Positions 1 through 6,683 of a DNA stretch of 17,317 nt are shown piece by piece. This DNA comes from an uncultured Eubacterium sp. (lineage in GTDB: Bacteria > Bacillota > Clostridia > Oscillospirales > Acutalibacteraceae). Made by a program: the position numbers and the translations under genes. Below the pieces are notes generated by a model, which was given only the letters and a program-made list of their open reading frames with translations, did not search any database and was not told the DNA's origin. The stretch is taken from the NCBI GenBank assembly GCA_945979635.1, contig CAMFPZ010000001.1:1-17317 (forward strand). The letters are read 5' to 3'. How positions within the stretch are numbered: position 1 is the stretch's first letter; the number at the start of each line of letters is the position of its first letter.

Positions 1-442
1 AGTTGCGGCATTCCCATATTTTGATTTCGCTTCTTTGGAAAACTTCGTCATTTTCGAGGTTGTGGAGCAGCTTTCTGTATCGCTCCTCGTGGTGCTTTTC
101 GACCTCGGCTACAAGCTTGAATTTTTGTGCAAGCTCGCCAAAGCCCTCCTCTTCAGCGGTTTTTGCATATTCGACATACATTTCGCTCCACTCATAATTT
201 TCACCGTCAATCGAGGAGGAAAGATTGTCCGTCGTGTTGCTTAATCCATCAAGCTCCTTGAACCAAATTTTCGCGTGAGCTTCTTCGTTTTCGGCTGTTT
301 TGAGAAATAATGCCGAAATTTGCTCAAGCCCCTCTTTTTTTGCTATTTCTGAGAAATAGGTGTATTTGTTTCGTGCCTTCGATTCGATTGAAAATGCGTT
401 TTTCAGATTGTTTTCGGTTTGTGTTCCGGAATATTTTGACAT
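1..442 (-). CDS. rbr: Rubrerythrin, C-terminus cut off by the window edge
   Basis: Rubrerythrin is a cytoplasmic non-haem di-iron peroxidase that reduces hydrogen peroxide in anaerobes. Reading the minus strand from the ATG at 442-440 gives 147 residues that run off the left edge. The four-helix ferritin-like domain is clear: the first iron-binding Glu in IESKAR (E20), ExxH in ENEEAH (E53, H56), a Glu cluster in TAEEEGF (about E97), and the second ExxH in EVEKHHEER (E115, H118). At the edge the sequence reads IWECRN, which matches the start of the family's C-terminal rubredoxin-like domain; its remaining cysteines lie outside the window. The start is supported by GGAGG (451-455 on the reverse strand) eight bases upstream. 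The gene is transcribed divergently from the fucose operon. The family call is very sure; the C-terminal domain is inferred from one cysteine and its context. Confidence 0.93.
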   Translation of the reverse strand, partial: MSKYSGTQTENNLKNAFSIESKARNKYTYFSEIAKKEGLEQISALFLKTAENEEAHAKIWFKELDGLSNTTDNLSSSIDGENYEWSEMYVEYAKTAEEEGFGELAQKFKLVAEVEKHHEERYRKLLHNLENDEVFQRSEIKIWECRN

Positions 443-464
443 ATAAAAAACCTCCAATACTTTT

Positions 465-494
465 ATTATCCTCTCTGTTGCACATTTTATGCAA
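465..494 (-). promoter_or_regulatory. Possible promoter of rubrerythrin
   Basis: On the minus strand TTGCAT (494-489) and GATAAT (470-465) are 18 bases apart, upstream of the rubrerythrin GGAGG. The -35 matches four of six consensus bases and the -10 five of six. The implied leader would be very short, about 15 bases, so the assignment is tentative. I saw no convincing PerR-type box here. Confidence 0.35.
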
Positions 495-553
495 ATCATA
501 CAAAGGTTTTTGAAAAAAATGAGAATTATTCAACAAATTAACAATTATTAGAC

Positions 554-582
554 TTGCATATATCTTACTTTTATAATATACT
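554..582 (+). promoter_or_regulatory. Sigma-A type promoter of the fucose operon
   Basis: TTGCAT (554-559) and TATACT (577-582) are separated by exactly 17 bases, giving an expected transcription start near base 589. The region is AT-rich and lies directly upstream of the operon. A second TATAAT at 572-577 overlaps it but is only 12 bases from the -35, so TATACT is preferred. Confidence 0.65.
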
Positions 583-593
583 GTAACTGAATA

Positions 594-612
594 ACATCGT
601 AATTTATGATGT
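594..612. promoter_or_regulatory. 19-bp palindrome, candidate operator of the fucose operon
   Basis: ACATCGTAATTTATGATGT is an inverted repeat with 9-base arms (594-602 and 604-612), one mismatch and a single central base. It begins 12 bases after the -10 box and ends four bases before the GGAGG of fucA, so a bound repressor would block initiation or early elongation. The position is typical of GntR-, DeoR- or LacI-type sugar repressors. No regulator gene is present in the window, so the partner is unknown. Confidence 0.5.
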
Positions 613-626
613 CAACGGAGGTAATT

Positions 627-1343
627 ATGCAAAATATAGAAGAAGTAAAAGCTCAAATTTGTGATGTATGTCATAAGATGTGGCAGCTTGGTTGGGTTGC
701 CGCTAATGACGGAAATGTCAGCGTAAAGCTTGAGGACGGAACAATTCTTGCCACACCGACAGGAATGAGCAAGTCGTTCATCACTCCCGAAAAGCTAATT
801 CGTATTGACAAGGACGGAAATGTACTTGAGGCGGCTGAAGGATTGAGACCGTCAAGTGAGATTAAAATGCATCTTCGATGCTACGAAAAGAGAGAGGATG
901 TTTTTTCTGTAATTCACGCACATCCACCCGGAGCAACAGGCTTCGCTGTGGCTCATAAGGCTATGGATATGTATAATATGATTGAGGATGTTGCAGTTAT
1001 AGGAAGCGTACCGCTTACTCCATACGGCACACCGTCAACCGTTGAGGTTCCGAATGCTATTGAGCCATATCTTGAGGAACACGATGTTATGCTTTTGGAA
1101 AACCATGGAGCACTAGCTGTCGGAAGCGATGTTATTACTGCGTTTTACAGAATGGAAAGTCTCGAGCTTTGGGCAAAGATTACAATTAACGCAGTTATTC
1201 TCGGCGGAAGCCACGACATCAGTCGCGAGAATATCCAAAAGCTTATTGACCTTCGAGGCTACTATAAGGTTACAGGCCGTCATCCGGGATACAAGGTGTT
1301 TAATCCGGACGATGATGTGCTTCATAAAAAGGAGGAAAACTAA
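627..1343 (+). CDS. fucA: L-fuculose-1-phosphate aldolase (class II aldolase/adducin family)
   Basis: This cytoplasmic zinc enzyme should split L-fuculose-1-phosphate into DHAP and L-lactaldehyde, the last step of the pathway encoded here. The 238-residue product has the family signature in order: NDGNVS near residue 30, the catalytic Glu in PSSEIKMH (E78), the zinc ligands in HAHPPG (H97, H99) and the third ligand in ENHG (H160). These correspond to E73, H92, H94 and H155 of E. coli FucA, which is slightly shorter at 215 residues. The ATG at 627 is chosen over an in-frame ATG at 606 because GGAGG (617-621) lies five bases before it and the family aligns from there. The stop overlaps the next start by one base (TAATG). 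Class II aldolases of this type also act on rhamnulose-1-phosphate, but the mutarotase and isomerase next door make fucose the likely substrate. Confidence 0.88.
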   Translation: MQNIEEVKAQICDVCHKMWQLGWVAANDGNVSVKLEDGTILATPTGMSKSFITPEKLIRIDKDGNVLEAAEGLRPSSEIKMHLRCYEKREDVFSVIHAHPPGATGFAVAHKAMDMYNMIEDVAVIGSVPLTPYGTPSTVEVPNAIEPYLEEHDVMLLENHGALAVGSDVITAFYRMESLELWAKITINAVILGGSHDISRENIQKLIDLRGYYKVTGRHPGYKVFNPDDDVLHKKEEN

Positions 1344-1780
1344 TGCTTAAGGGAATACCATCCATTCTTTCGCCGGAGCTTCTTTGTGCACTTGATCAAA
1401 TGGGCCATGGCGATGAACTTGTTATTGCCGACGGCAATTTTCCCAGTCATTCGGTTGGCAGAAACAGTATAGTCATTCGTGCCGACGGCCACGGCGTACC
1501 TGAAATTCTCGATGCGGTTTTGACTCTTCTTCCGCTCGATACATATACCGAAAGACCTGTTGGTCTTATGGAGGTTGTTCCGGGCGACACCTGCGGCAGA
1601 CCGACAATTTGGGACACCTATCAAGAGCTTCTCGAAAAGCACGAGCCCGACCATCACGAAATTGAATTCATTGAGCGTTTTGACTTTTACGAAAGAGCAA
1701 AGAATGCTTATCTTATAATCGCAACAGGCGAGAGTGCAATTTATGCAAATGTACTTCTCAAAAAGGGAGTGGTAAAGTGA
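1343..1780 (+). CDS. fucU: L-fucose mutarotase (RbsD/FucU family)
   Basis: FucU interconverts the alpha and beta anomers of L-fucose so that the isomerase receives its preferred form. The 145-residue protein aligns over its full length with E. coli FucU (140 residues): ISPELL-type start, MGHGDE with the catalytic His at residue 22, D30 in the following strand, a RADGHG segment near residue 50, RFDFYERAK near residue 115 and the ending ILLKKGV-like LLKKGVVK. GGAGG (1331-1335) sits seven bases before the ATG, inside the end of fucA, and the ATG overlaps the fucA stop. The stop TGA overlaps the next gene's GTG by three bases, so translation is probably coupled on both sides. RbsD is a related ribose pyranase, but the FucU-specific motifs and the operon decide for fucose. 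Confidence 0.93.
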   Translation: MLKGIPSILSPELLCALDQMGHGDELVIADGNFPSHSVGRNSIVIRADGHGVPEILDAVLTLLPLDTYTERPVGLMEVVPGDTCGRPTIWDTYQELLEKHEPDHHEIEFIERFDFYERAKNAYLIIATGESAIYANVLLKKGVVK

Positions 1781-3207
1781 AAACTGCAGTAGCATTCGAC
1801 TTTGGTGCTTCCTCCGGCAGAGCGATAAAGGCAAAATTCGATAATGGAAAAATCAGCTACGAGGAAATTCATCGCTTTGATAATATTCCGCTTACCGACG
1901 ACGGCCATATTCGTCATAATTTCGATATGATAGTCGAGGAAATAAAAAAAGCACTTGATAAGGCAGGCGACATTGATTCGTTTGCGTTTGATACATGGGG
2001 AGTTGATTATGGACTGCTTGATGAAAACGGCAGACTTATTGCACAGCCGTTTCATTATCGTGACTCAAGAACAGACGGCGTTCTTGCAAGAGCTGAGCAG
2101 ATTATGCCCGAAAATGAGCTTTACTCAAGAACGGGTAATCAAATTATGCCAATTAACACCCTATTTCAGCTTATGAATGAGGGCAAGCTGGGCGAAGCAA
2201 AGAGCATTTTGTTTATGCCGGATTTGTTTGCATATGCGTTTACGGGCAATAAAAATTGTGAATACACAATCGCTTCAACCTCCCAAATGCTCTCTCCTGT
2301 ATCAAAGACTTGGGACAGCGAGGTTATGGCGAAATTCGGGATTAATTCAGAGCTTTTTGCACCTCTTTGTAAAACGGCAAGTATTGTTGGCAGATATAAT
2401 GGTGCGAATGTTATTGCCGTTGCCGGCCACGATACTCAATGTGCAGTTGCCGCAATGCCAAGCATAGAGGGTGAGAATCCCGCATTCCTTTCGTGCGGAA
2501 CCTGGTCACTTATAGGATGCGAGCTTGATGAACCGATATTGACAGAGCAGAGCAACGCACTCGAGCTTTCTAATGAGCTTGGTGCAAACGGCAAGGTGAA
2601 TTATCTCAAGAATATCAGCGGTCTATGGCTCATTCAGGAATTGAAACGAAATTTGAATGCCGAGGGGAATTCGTATTCCTATAACGATTTGGAGCAAGAG
2701 GCGAGAGCCAGCGAACGCTTCAAATGCTTCGTTGACCCTGATGCTCCGGAGCTTTCGCAGCCGGGTAATTTGGCACAAAAAATAAAATCTTATTGTTCAA
2801 AAACAGGTCAGGCAGAGCCGCAGACGGTTGGCGAAATGGTAAGATGTATTTATGAAAGCCTTGCACTTAAGTATAGATATGCGATAGCCCAAATCGGCGA
2901 GTGCACAGGAAAGAAATTCGATATTCTTCATCTATTGGGCGGAGGAACGAAGGATAATTTCCTATGTGAAATGACTGCGGATTCATTGGGAATACCTGTT
3001 TGTGCAGGCCCTGTTGAGGCGACGGCACTTGGAAATATTATTCTCCAATTCATTGCACTCGGCGAGATTGAGAGCGTTGAAGAGGGCAGAAGAATTATTA
3101 CAGAAAACGAGAGGCTATTCAATTATGAACCGAGCGGAGATTCTGCTTGGGATAAAGCATATGACAGATATGTAAAAATTTTAGAACTTTCCAAGGAGGA
3201 AAAATAA
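1777..3207 (+). CDS. fucK: FGGY-family sugar kinase, likely L-fuculokinase (rhamnulokinase-like)
   Basis: The protein (476 residues) belongs to the FGGY carbohydrate kinases and probably phosphorylates L-fuculose to L-fuculose-1-phosphate with ATP. Visible motifs are DFGASSGR (8-15, phosphate-binding), AFDTWGVDYGLLD (about 69-81, sugar-binding region), YRDSRT, GHDTQCA with the catalytic Asp near residue 218, SCGTWSLIG, and LLGGGTKDNF (about 387-396, adenosine-binding). As recalled, DFGASSGR, the DTWGVD block and the overall pattern resemble E. coli RhaB more than E. coli FucK. Other gut bacteria also use RhaB-branch kinases for fuculose, so the operon context is taken as decisive, but action on rhamnulose cannot be excluded. 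It starts with GTG, overlapping the fucU stop by four bases, with GGAG seven bases upstream. Its TAA directly abuts the ATG of fucI. Confidence 0.85.
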   Translation: MKTAVAFDFGASSGRAIKAKFDNGKISYEEIHRFDNIPLTDDGHIRHNFDMIVEEIKKALDKAGDIDSFAFDTWGVDYGLLDENGRLIAQPFHYRDSRTDGVLARAEQIMPENELYSRTGNQIMPINTLFQLMNEGKLGEAKSILFMPDLFAYAFTGNKNCEYTIASTSQMLSPVSKTWDSEVMAKFGINSELFAPLCKTASIVGRYNGANVIAVAGHDTQCAVAAMPSIEGENPAFLSCGTWSLIGCELDEPILTEQSNALELSNELGANGKVNYLKNISGLWLIQELKRNLNAEGNSYSYNDLEQEARASERFKCFVDPDAPELSQPGNLAQKIKSYCSKTGQAEPQTVGEMVRCIYESLALKYRYAIAQIGECTGKKFDILHLLGGGTKDNFLCEMTADSLGIPVCAGPVEATALGNIILQFIALGEIESVEEGRRIITENERLFNYEPSGDSAWDKAYDRYVKILELSKEEK

Positions 3208-4992
3208 ATGTTATATCCAAAAATAGGTATAAGACCGGTAATCGACGGAAGATGGGGCGGAGTACGCGAAAGCCTTGAGGAGCAAACTATGAATATGGCA
3301 AGGGCTGCCGCAGCTCTTATTGAGAGCAATCTGAGGTATCCCGACGGAGCTCCTGTACAATGCGTAATCAGTGACACAACCATTGGCGGCGGTGCAGAAG
3401 CGGCAAAATGTGCACAGCAGTTTTCGACAGAAAATGTTGTTGCTACTCTTTCTGTAACACCTTGCTGGTGCTACGGCTCCGAAACCTTTGATATGGACCC
3501 TCAAACTATTAAGGCGGTTTGGGGATTTAACGGTACGGAAAGACCGGGTGCTGTTTATCTTGCTGCGGTTATGGCGGCTTATGCTCAAAAAGGTATGCCG
3601 GCATTCTCCATTTATGGCCACGATGTTCAGGATATGAGCGATAAGGAAATTCCACAGGATGTTGCGGAAAAGATTTTGCGTTTTGCACAATGCTCTGTTG
3701 CAGTGGGTTGGATGAAGAATAAGTCCTATGTAAATCTCGGCGGAATCGCTATGGGTATTGCAGGAAGCTTCTGTAATGCCGAAATGTTCCAGAAGTATCT
3801 CGGAATTCGTGCAGAATGGGTTGATATGACCGAAATCATTCGCAGAATAAAGCTCGAAATTTATGACCACGACGAATACGAAAGAGCAATCGCTTGGGTA
3901 AAGGAAAATTGTCCGGAGGGATTCGACTGCAATGCAGGCAAAAAACTCCCTGAAATTATTACAAAATCAAAGGTTGTTGCTCCCGATAAGGATTGGGAAT
4001 TCGTAACAAAAATGACTATCGTATTCCGCGATATCCTTTTCGGAAACAAGAAGCTCGACGAAATGGGATGGCACGAGGAGGCACTCGGAAAGAACGCTGT
4101 TGCAGGCGGCTTCCAGGGTCAGCGAAATTGGACGGACTGGCTTCCTAATGCTGATTTCTCCGAGGCTATTATGGCAAGCTCGTTTGATTGGAACGGCCCG
4201 AAGATGCCAACAGCATTTGCGACAGAAAACGACACTCTCAACGGAGTTGCTATGCTTCTCGGAAATCTTGTTTCAAATTCCGCTCCTTGCTTCCACGATG
4301 TTAGAACATATTGGAGTCCGGAGGCTTGCCGGAGAGTTACCGGTATGAAGCCGGAGGGTAGAGCGGCAAATGGCTTTATTCATCTTATTAATTCGGGTGC
4401 AACTGCACTTGATGGCAGCGGTGCAAGTAAAAATGCAAACGGCGAGGGCTGTATGAAGCCTTGGTGGGAAATGACCGACGCTGATATTAAGGCTTGTCTA
4501 AATGCAACAGATTGGTGCAGAGCAAACTTTGAATACTTCAGAGGCGGCGGATTCTCCAGCCATTTCCGTTGCAAGGCAGAAATGCCTGTTACTATGCTTC
4601 GCGTGAATATTGTTGACGGCATTGGCCCTGTTATCCAAATTGCAGAGGGCTATACAGTTGACCTTCCCGACGAAATTCATAATACGATTGATGTTCGTAC
4701 CGACCGTACTTGGCCGACAACATGGTTTGTTCCTAATCTGACGGGCGAGGGTGCGTTCAAGGATGTTTATAGCGTTATGGCTAATTGGGGTGCAAATCAC
4801 GGCGTAACAGTTTACGGCCATGTTGGTGCAGAGCTTATTACTTTGGCTTCTATGCTTCGCATTCCTGTTAATATGCATAATGTTGACGATAAAAAGGTGT
4901 TCCGTCCACATTGCTGGTCGGCATTCGGCACACAGGATACACAGGCTGCCGATTATGCTGCTTGCAAGAACTACGGCCCGCTTTATAAGTAA
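3208..4992 (+). CDS. fucI: L-fucose isomerase
   Basis: FucI is a manganese-dependent ketol isomerase converting L-fucose to L-fuculose, the first committed step; it also commonly accepts D-arabinose. At 594 residues it has the usual length (E. coli 591) and is similar throughout. The three metal ligands are found at a constant offset of three from E. coli: E340 in ATENDT, D364 in DVRTYWSPE and H531 in ANWGANHGV. The N-terminus [20 protein letters not shown] and the C-terminus NYGPLYK are family signatures. GGAGG (3195-3199) precedes the ATG by eight bases. It is the last gene of the operon and is followed 12 bases later by a strong hairpin terminator. No transporter, lactaldehyde reductase or regulator follows it here. 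Identification is essentially certain. Confidence 0.97.
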   Translation: MLYPKIGIRPVIDGRWGGVRESLEEQTMNMARAAAALIESNLRYPDGAPVQCVISDTTIGGGAEAAKCAQQFSTENVVATLSVTPCWCYGSETFDMDPQTIKAVWGFNGTERPGAVYLAAVMAAYAQKGMPAFSIYGHDVQDMSDKEIPQDVAEKILRFAQCSVAVGWMKNKSYVNLGGIAMGIAGSFCNAEMFQKYLGIRAEWVDMTEIIRRIKLEIYDHDEYERAIAWVKENCPEGFDCNAGKKLPEIITKSKVVAPDKDWEFVTKMTIVFRDILFGNKKLDEMGWHEEALGKNAVAGGFQGQRNWTDWLPNADFSEAIMASSFDWNGPKMPTAFATENDTLNGVAMLLGNLVSNSAPCFHDVRTYWSPEACRRVTGMKPEGRAANGFIHLINSGATALDGSGASKNANGEGCMKPWWEMTDADIKACLNATDWCRANFEYFRGGGFSSHFRCKAEMPVTMLRVNIVDGIGPVIQIAEGYTVDLPDEIHNTIDVRTDRTWPTTWFVPNLTGEGAFKDVYSVMANWGANHGVTVYGHVGAELITLASMLRIPVNMHNVDDKKVFRPHCWSAFGTQDTQAADYAACKNYGPLYK

Positions 4993-5004
4993 TCATTAAG
5001 CAAT

Positions 5005-5041
5005 AAAATCGACAAAGGCTCAAAGCCTTTGTCGATTTTTT
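5005..5041. terminator. Rho-independent terminator shared by fucI and nrdG
   Basis: A perfect 15-bp stem (5005-5019 pairing with 5025-5039) with a five-base loop TCAAA is followed by a run of T on the plus strand (5036-5041). It ends the fucose operon. On the minus strand the nrdG stop codon (5042-5040) directly abuts it, and the reverse hairpin ends in TTTTATT, so it can plausibly stop both convergent transcripts. The plus direction has the better T-run. Confidence 0.92.
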
Positions 5042-5570
5042 ATTCTAAGTATAAAGCTATTTTACCCAGCTTTTCTGATTTTTTTACATCAATAACTCTT
5101 TGGTTCGACGAACCGCGAAACTTCAGCGTTATAGAATGAAGTTCCTCGACATAGGGACCATCTACAAGTACATCAATCAGTGATAGCATTTCTCGGCTAA
5201 CATCTGTTGCACAACGGCTTTTCGGCTCGGTTGTTCCGAGGATTTGTTCTATAGTGAAGCCTGTGTAGCACCATACATCCTTGTTTGGAAATCGTTCATG
5301 GAACATAACTAAAAACGGCACGAGCACTTTTTGGTTTTCGGGCTCAAAAGGTTCGCCGCCGAGAAGCGATATTCCGTTTACCCAATCGTGGTCAACGCTC
5401 TCGAAAATTTTTTCCATAGTTTCCTCGGTGAAGAGATTGCCGTATCCAAAATCCCAAGTCATTTGGTTAAAGCAGTTTTTGCAATGGTGGCGGCAGCCCG
5501 ATACGAAAAGCGAGGTTCGAACACCCTCACCATTTGCAATATCATTAGTCTTTATTTCTGCCCAATTCAT
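5040..5570 (-). CDS. nrdG: Anaerobic ribonucleoside-triphosphate reductase activating protein (radical SAM)
   Basis: NrdG uses S-adenosylmethionine and a 4Fe-4S cluster to place the glycyl radical on the class III reductase NrdD, allowing dNTP synthesis without oxygen. The 176-residue protein carries the radical SAM cluster motif CRHHCKNC (C26, C30, C33) near the N-terminus, preceded by NGEGVRTSLFVSGC, and the LLGGEPFE motif near residue 70 that contacts SAM. Its size is in the NrdG range (E. coli 154). A GAGG-like ribosome site lies about six bases upstream of the ATG. It is 25 bases downstream of the bile salt hydrolase gene on the same strand and probably shares its transcript. nrdD is not adjacent, unlike the common nrdD-nrdG arrangement. 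Other small radical SAM activases look similar, but the motif set and length favour NrdG. Confidence 0.9.
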   Translation of the reverse strand: MNWAEIKTNDIANGEGVRTSLFVSGCRHHCKNCFNQMTWDFGYGNLFTEETMEKIFESVDHDWVNGISLLGGEPFEPENQKVLVPFLVMFHERFPNKDVWCYTGFTIEQILGTTEPKSRCATDVSREMLSLIDVLVDGPYVEELHSITLKFRGSSNQRVIDVKKSEKLGKIALYLE

Positions 5571-5595
5571 AATTTCGCCTCGCTTGTTTAATCGC

Positions 5596-6570
5596 TTAAT
5601 TTTGGAAATATATTCTTTCGCCCTTTATGGCGGGATATTGTATAAGCTTGCTTGAATCTAAATCTTCCCGGTGCATATCAACGGCGGTGATTTGGTGGTT
5701 GTCGTAGGTTGTGTAATAGTAAATACCCTTGTCAGCATTACAACACGAGGTGTAAATAGTGATTTCGAGCTTGTCGCCGTTGACATAGTCGCATCCTCTT
5801 TGCTGGTCAACCGAACCGAGAATGTGGAAGAATTGGCTTACACTTTCGTTTTCACTGTCGCCTGAAACGGAATTCATTTTTACAAATGCGACTCTGACGA
5901 ATCTCGACTGCGATGACAAATCTCCCGGCAAGCCTAACGCACCCATACCGCGGCTGTACATATCCAGATTTAGCTTGTCGCTGAAGTTGTTTTGAGGGTC
6001 GCGTGGAGATAATCCGATGTAGTTGTTGAGATTGAACATCTGCTTGTCGAATGGAGGGTTATTTGTTAAAACACCCACAGGATTGTCCCAAATCTTTAGC
6101 CCGCTACTCATTGACTCCACCACGATTGTCTCGTTTTTGTCGGCAATCATCCAATGAAGCTGTGCCGCAGGAAGCTCAGGTCTAAACTGTTCCTTTGTTA
6201 TATTGATTTTTTTTAGTTTCTGTCTTGCCTGTTTAACGCTGTCGCATTGTGCCAAAATCCATAGTATCAGCTCGAATTGTGCAACATTGTCTTTACCGTT
6301 AATGCTGTCGTAATAATGTGCATTTCCTACGAAATTGAGCCCTGCCATAGCAAGACCTTTTTCGTTTACTGCATCATAGTATAACGGAAAGTTGTCCATA
6401 ATGCACGCCATTCCGATTATTGCATTGTGTGCATTTGTCTCAACGCCGTTTCGAAATCTAATCGGATAGCTTCTGGGAGTGATAACGATTTCGTCTCCAT
6501 ACGATATTTCGTAATCAAGCGTTCTGCCAAAATAGAAATCCTTTGTTTTGTATGTTGCAGCTGTGCACAT
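5596..6570 (-). CDS. bsh: Bile salt hydrolase (choloylglycine hydrolase, Ntn-hydrolase family)
   Basis: The enzyme should cleave glycine or taurine from conjugated bile salts. The start is placed at 6570, not at an upstream in-frame ATG (6627), because the family matures by loss of Met1 to expose the nucleophile Cys2, and the protein from 6570 begins MCTAAT with AGGAG eight bases upstream. The 324-residue product has the active-site set at expected positions: C2, R16, D19, N79 in AGLNF, N170 in LTNNP and R223 in SRFVRVAF. Asn at position 79 favours bile salt hydrolase over penicillin V acylase, which usually has Tyr there. Length and full-length alignment resemble the Clostridium perfringens enzyme (329 residues), including the YTSC and GIYYY segments near the C-terminus. 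No signal peptide is seen, so it acts in the cytoplasm. Substrate choice is inferred from family features. Confidence 0.9.
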   Translation of the reverse strand: MCTAATYKTKDFYFGRTLDYEISYGDEIVITPRSYPIRFRNGVETNAHNAIIGMACIMDNFPLYYDAVNEKGLAMAGLNFVGNAHYYDSINGKDNVAQFELILWILAQCDSVKQARQKLKKINITKEQFRPELPAAQLHWMIADKNETIVVESMSSGLKIWDNPVGVLTNNPPFDKQMFNLNNYIGLSPRDPQNNFSDKLNLDMYSRGMGALGLPGDLSSQSRFVRVAFVKMNSVSGDSENESVSQFFHILGSVDQQRGCDYVNGDKLEITIYTSCCNADKGIYYYTTYDNHQITAVDMHREDLDSSKLIQYPAIKGERIYFQN

Positions 6571-6592
6571 ACCCTCATCTCCTAATATCAAT

Positions 6593-6617
6593 ATACAACT
6601 ATTATTTCCCGTTGTAT
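6593..6617. repeat. Inverted repeat upstream of the bile salt hydrolase
   Basis: ATACAAC (6593-6599) and GTTGTAT (6611-6617) form a 7-base inverted repeat with an 11-base spacer. It lies ten bases upstream of the AGGAG of the minus-strand hydrolase gene. It could be an operator or a leader hairpin. I found no strong promoter in this 113-base gap: a TATAAT at 6652-6647 has no good -35. Confidence 0.4.
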
Positions 6618-6683
6618 GAAAATTCAAACGATAATTGACAGCTTTGATTATAGAGAATACAGAGTAGTTGATTTATAAAATCT

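Noticed and set aside
525..550. Possible PerR box between rubrerythrin and fucA.
   Set aside because: The AT-rich stretch has no recognisable inverted TTATAAT-N-ATTATAA arrangement.
583..597. Possible catabolite-responsive (cre) site, TGTAACTGAATAACA, in the fucose leader.
   Set aside because: It is one base too long and lacks the central CG of the cre consensus; the palindrome at 594-612 explains the area better.
606..626. Longer fucA start at the ATG of 606.
   Set aside because: GGAGG is correctly spaced for the ATG at 627, and the ATG at 606 lies inside the palindrome with no ribosome site before it.
3211..3870. 219-residue open frame antisense to fucI.
   Set aside because: It mirrors fucI codons on the other strand, has no ribosome site and resembles no protein family I know.
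6571..6627. N-terminal extension of the bile salt hydrolase from the ATG at 6627.
   Set aside because: The family needs Cys directly after the initiator Met; AGGAG precedes the start at 6570, and the extension matches nothing known.
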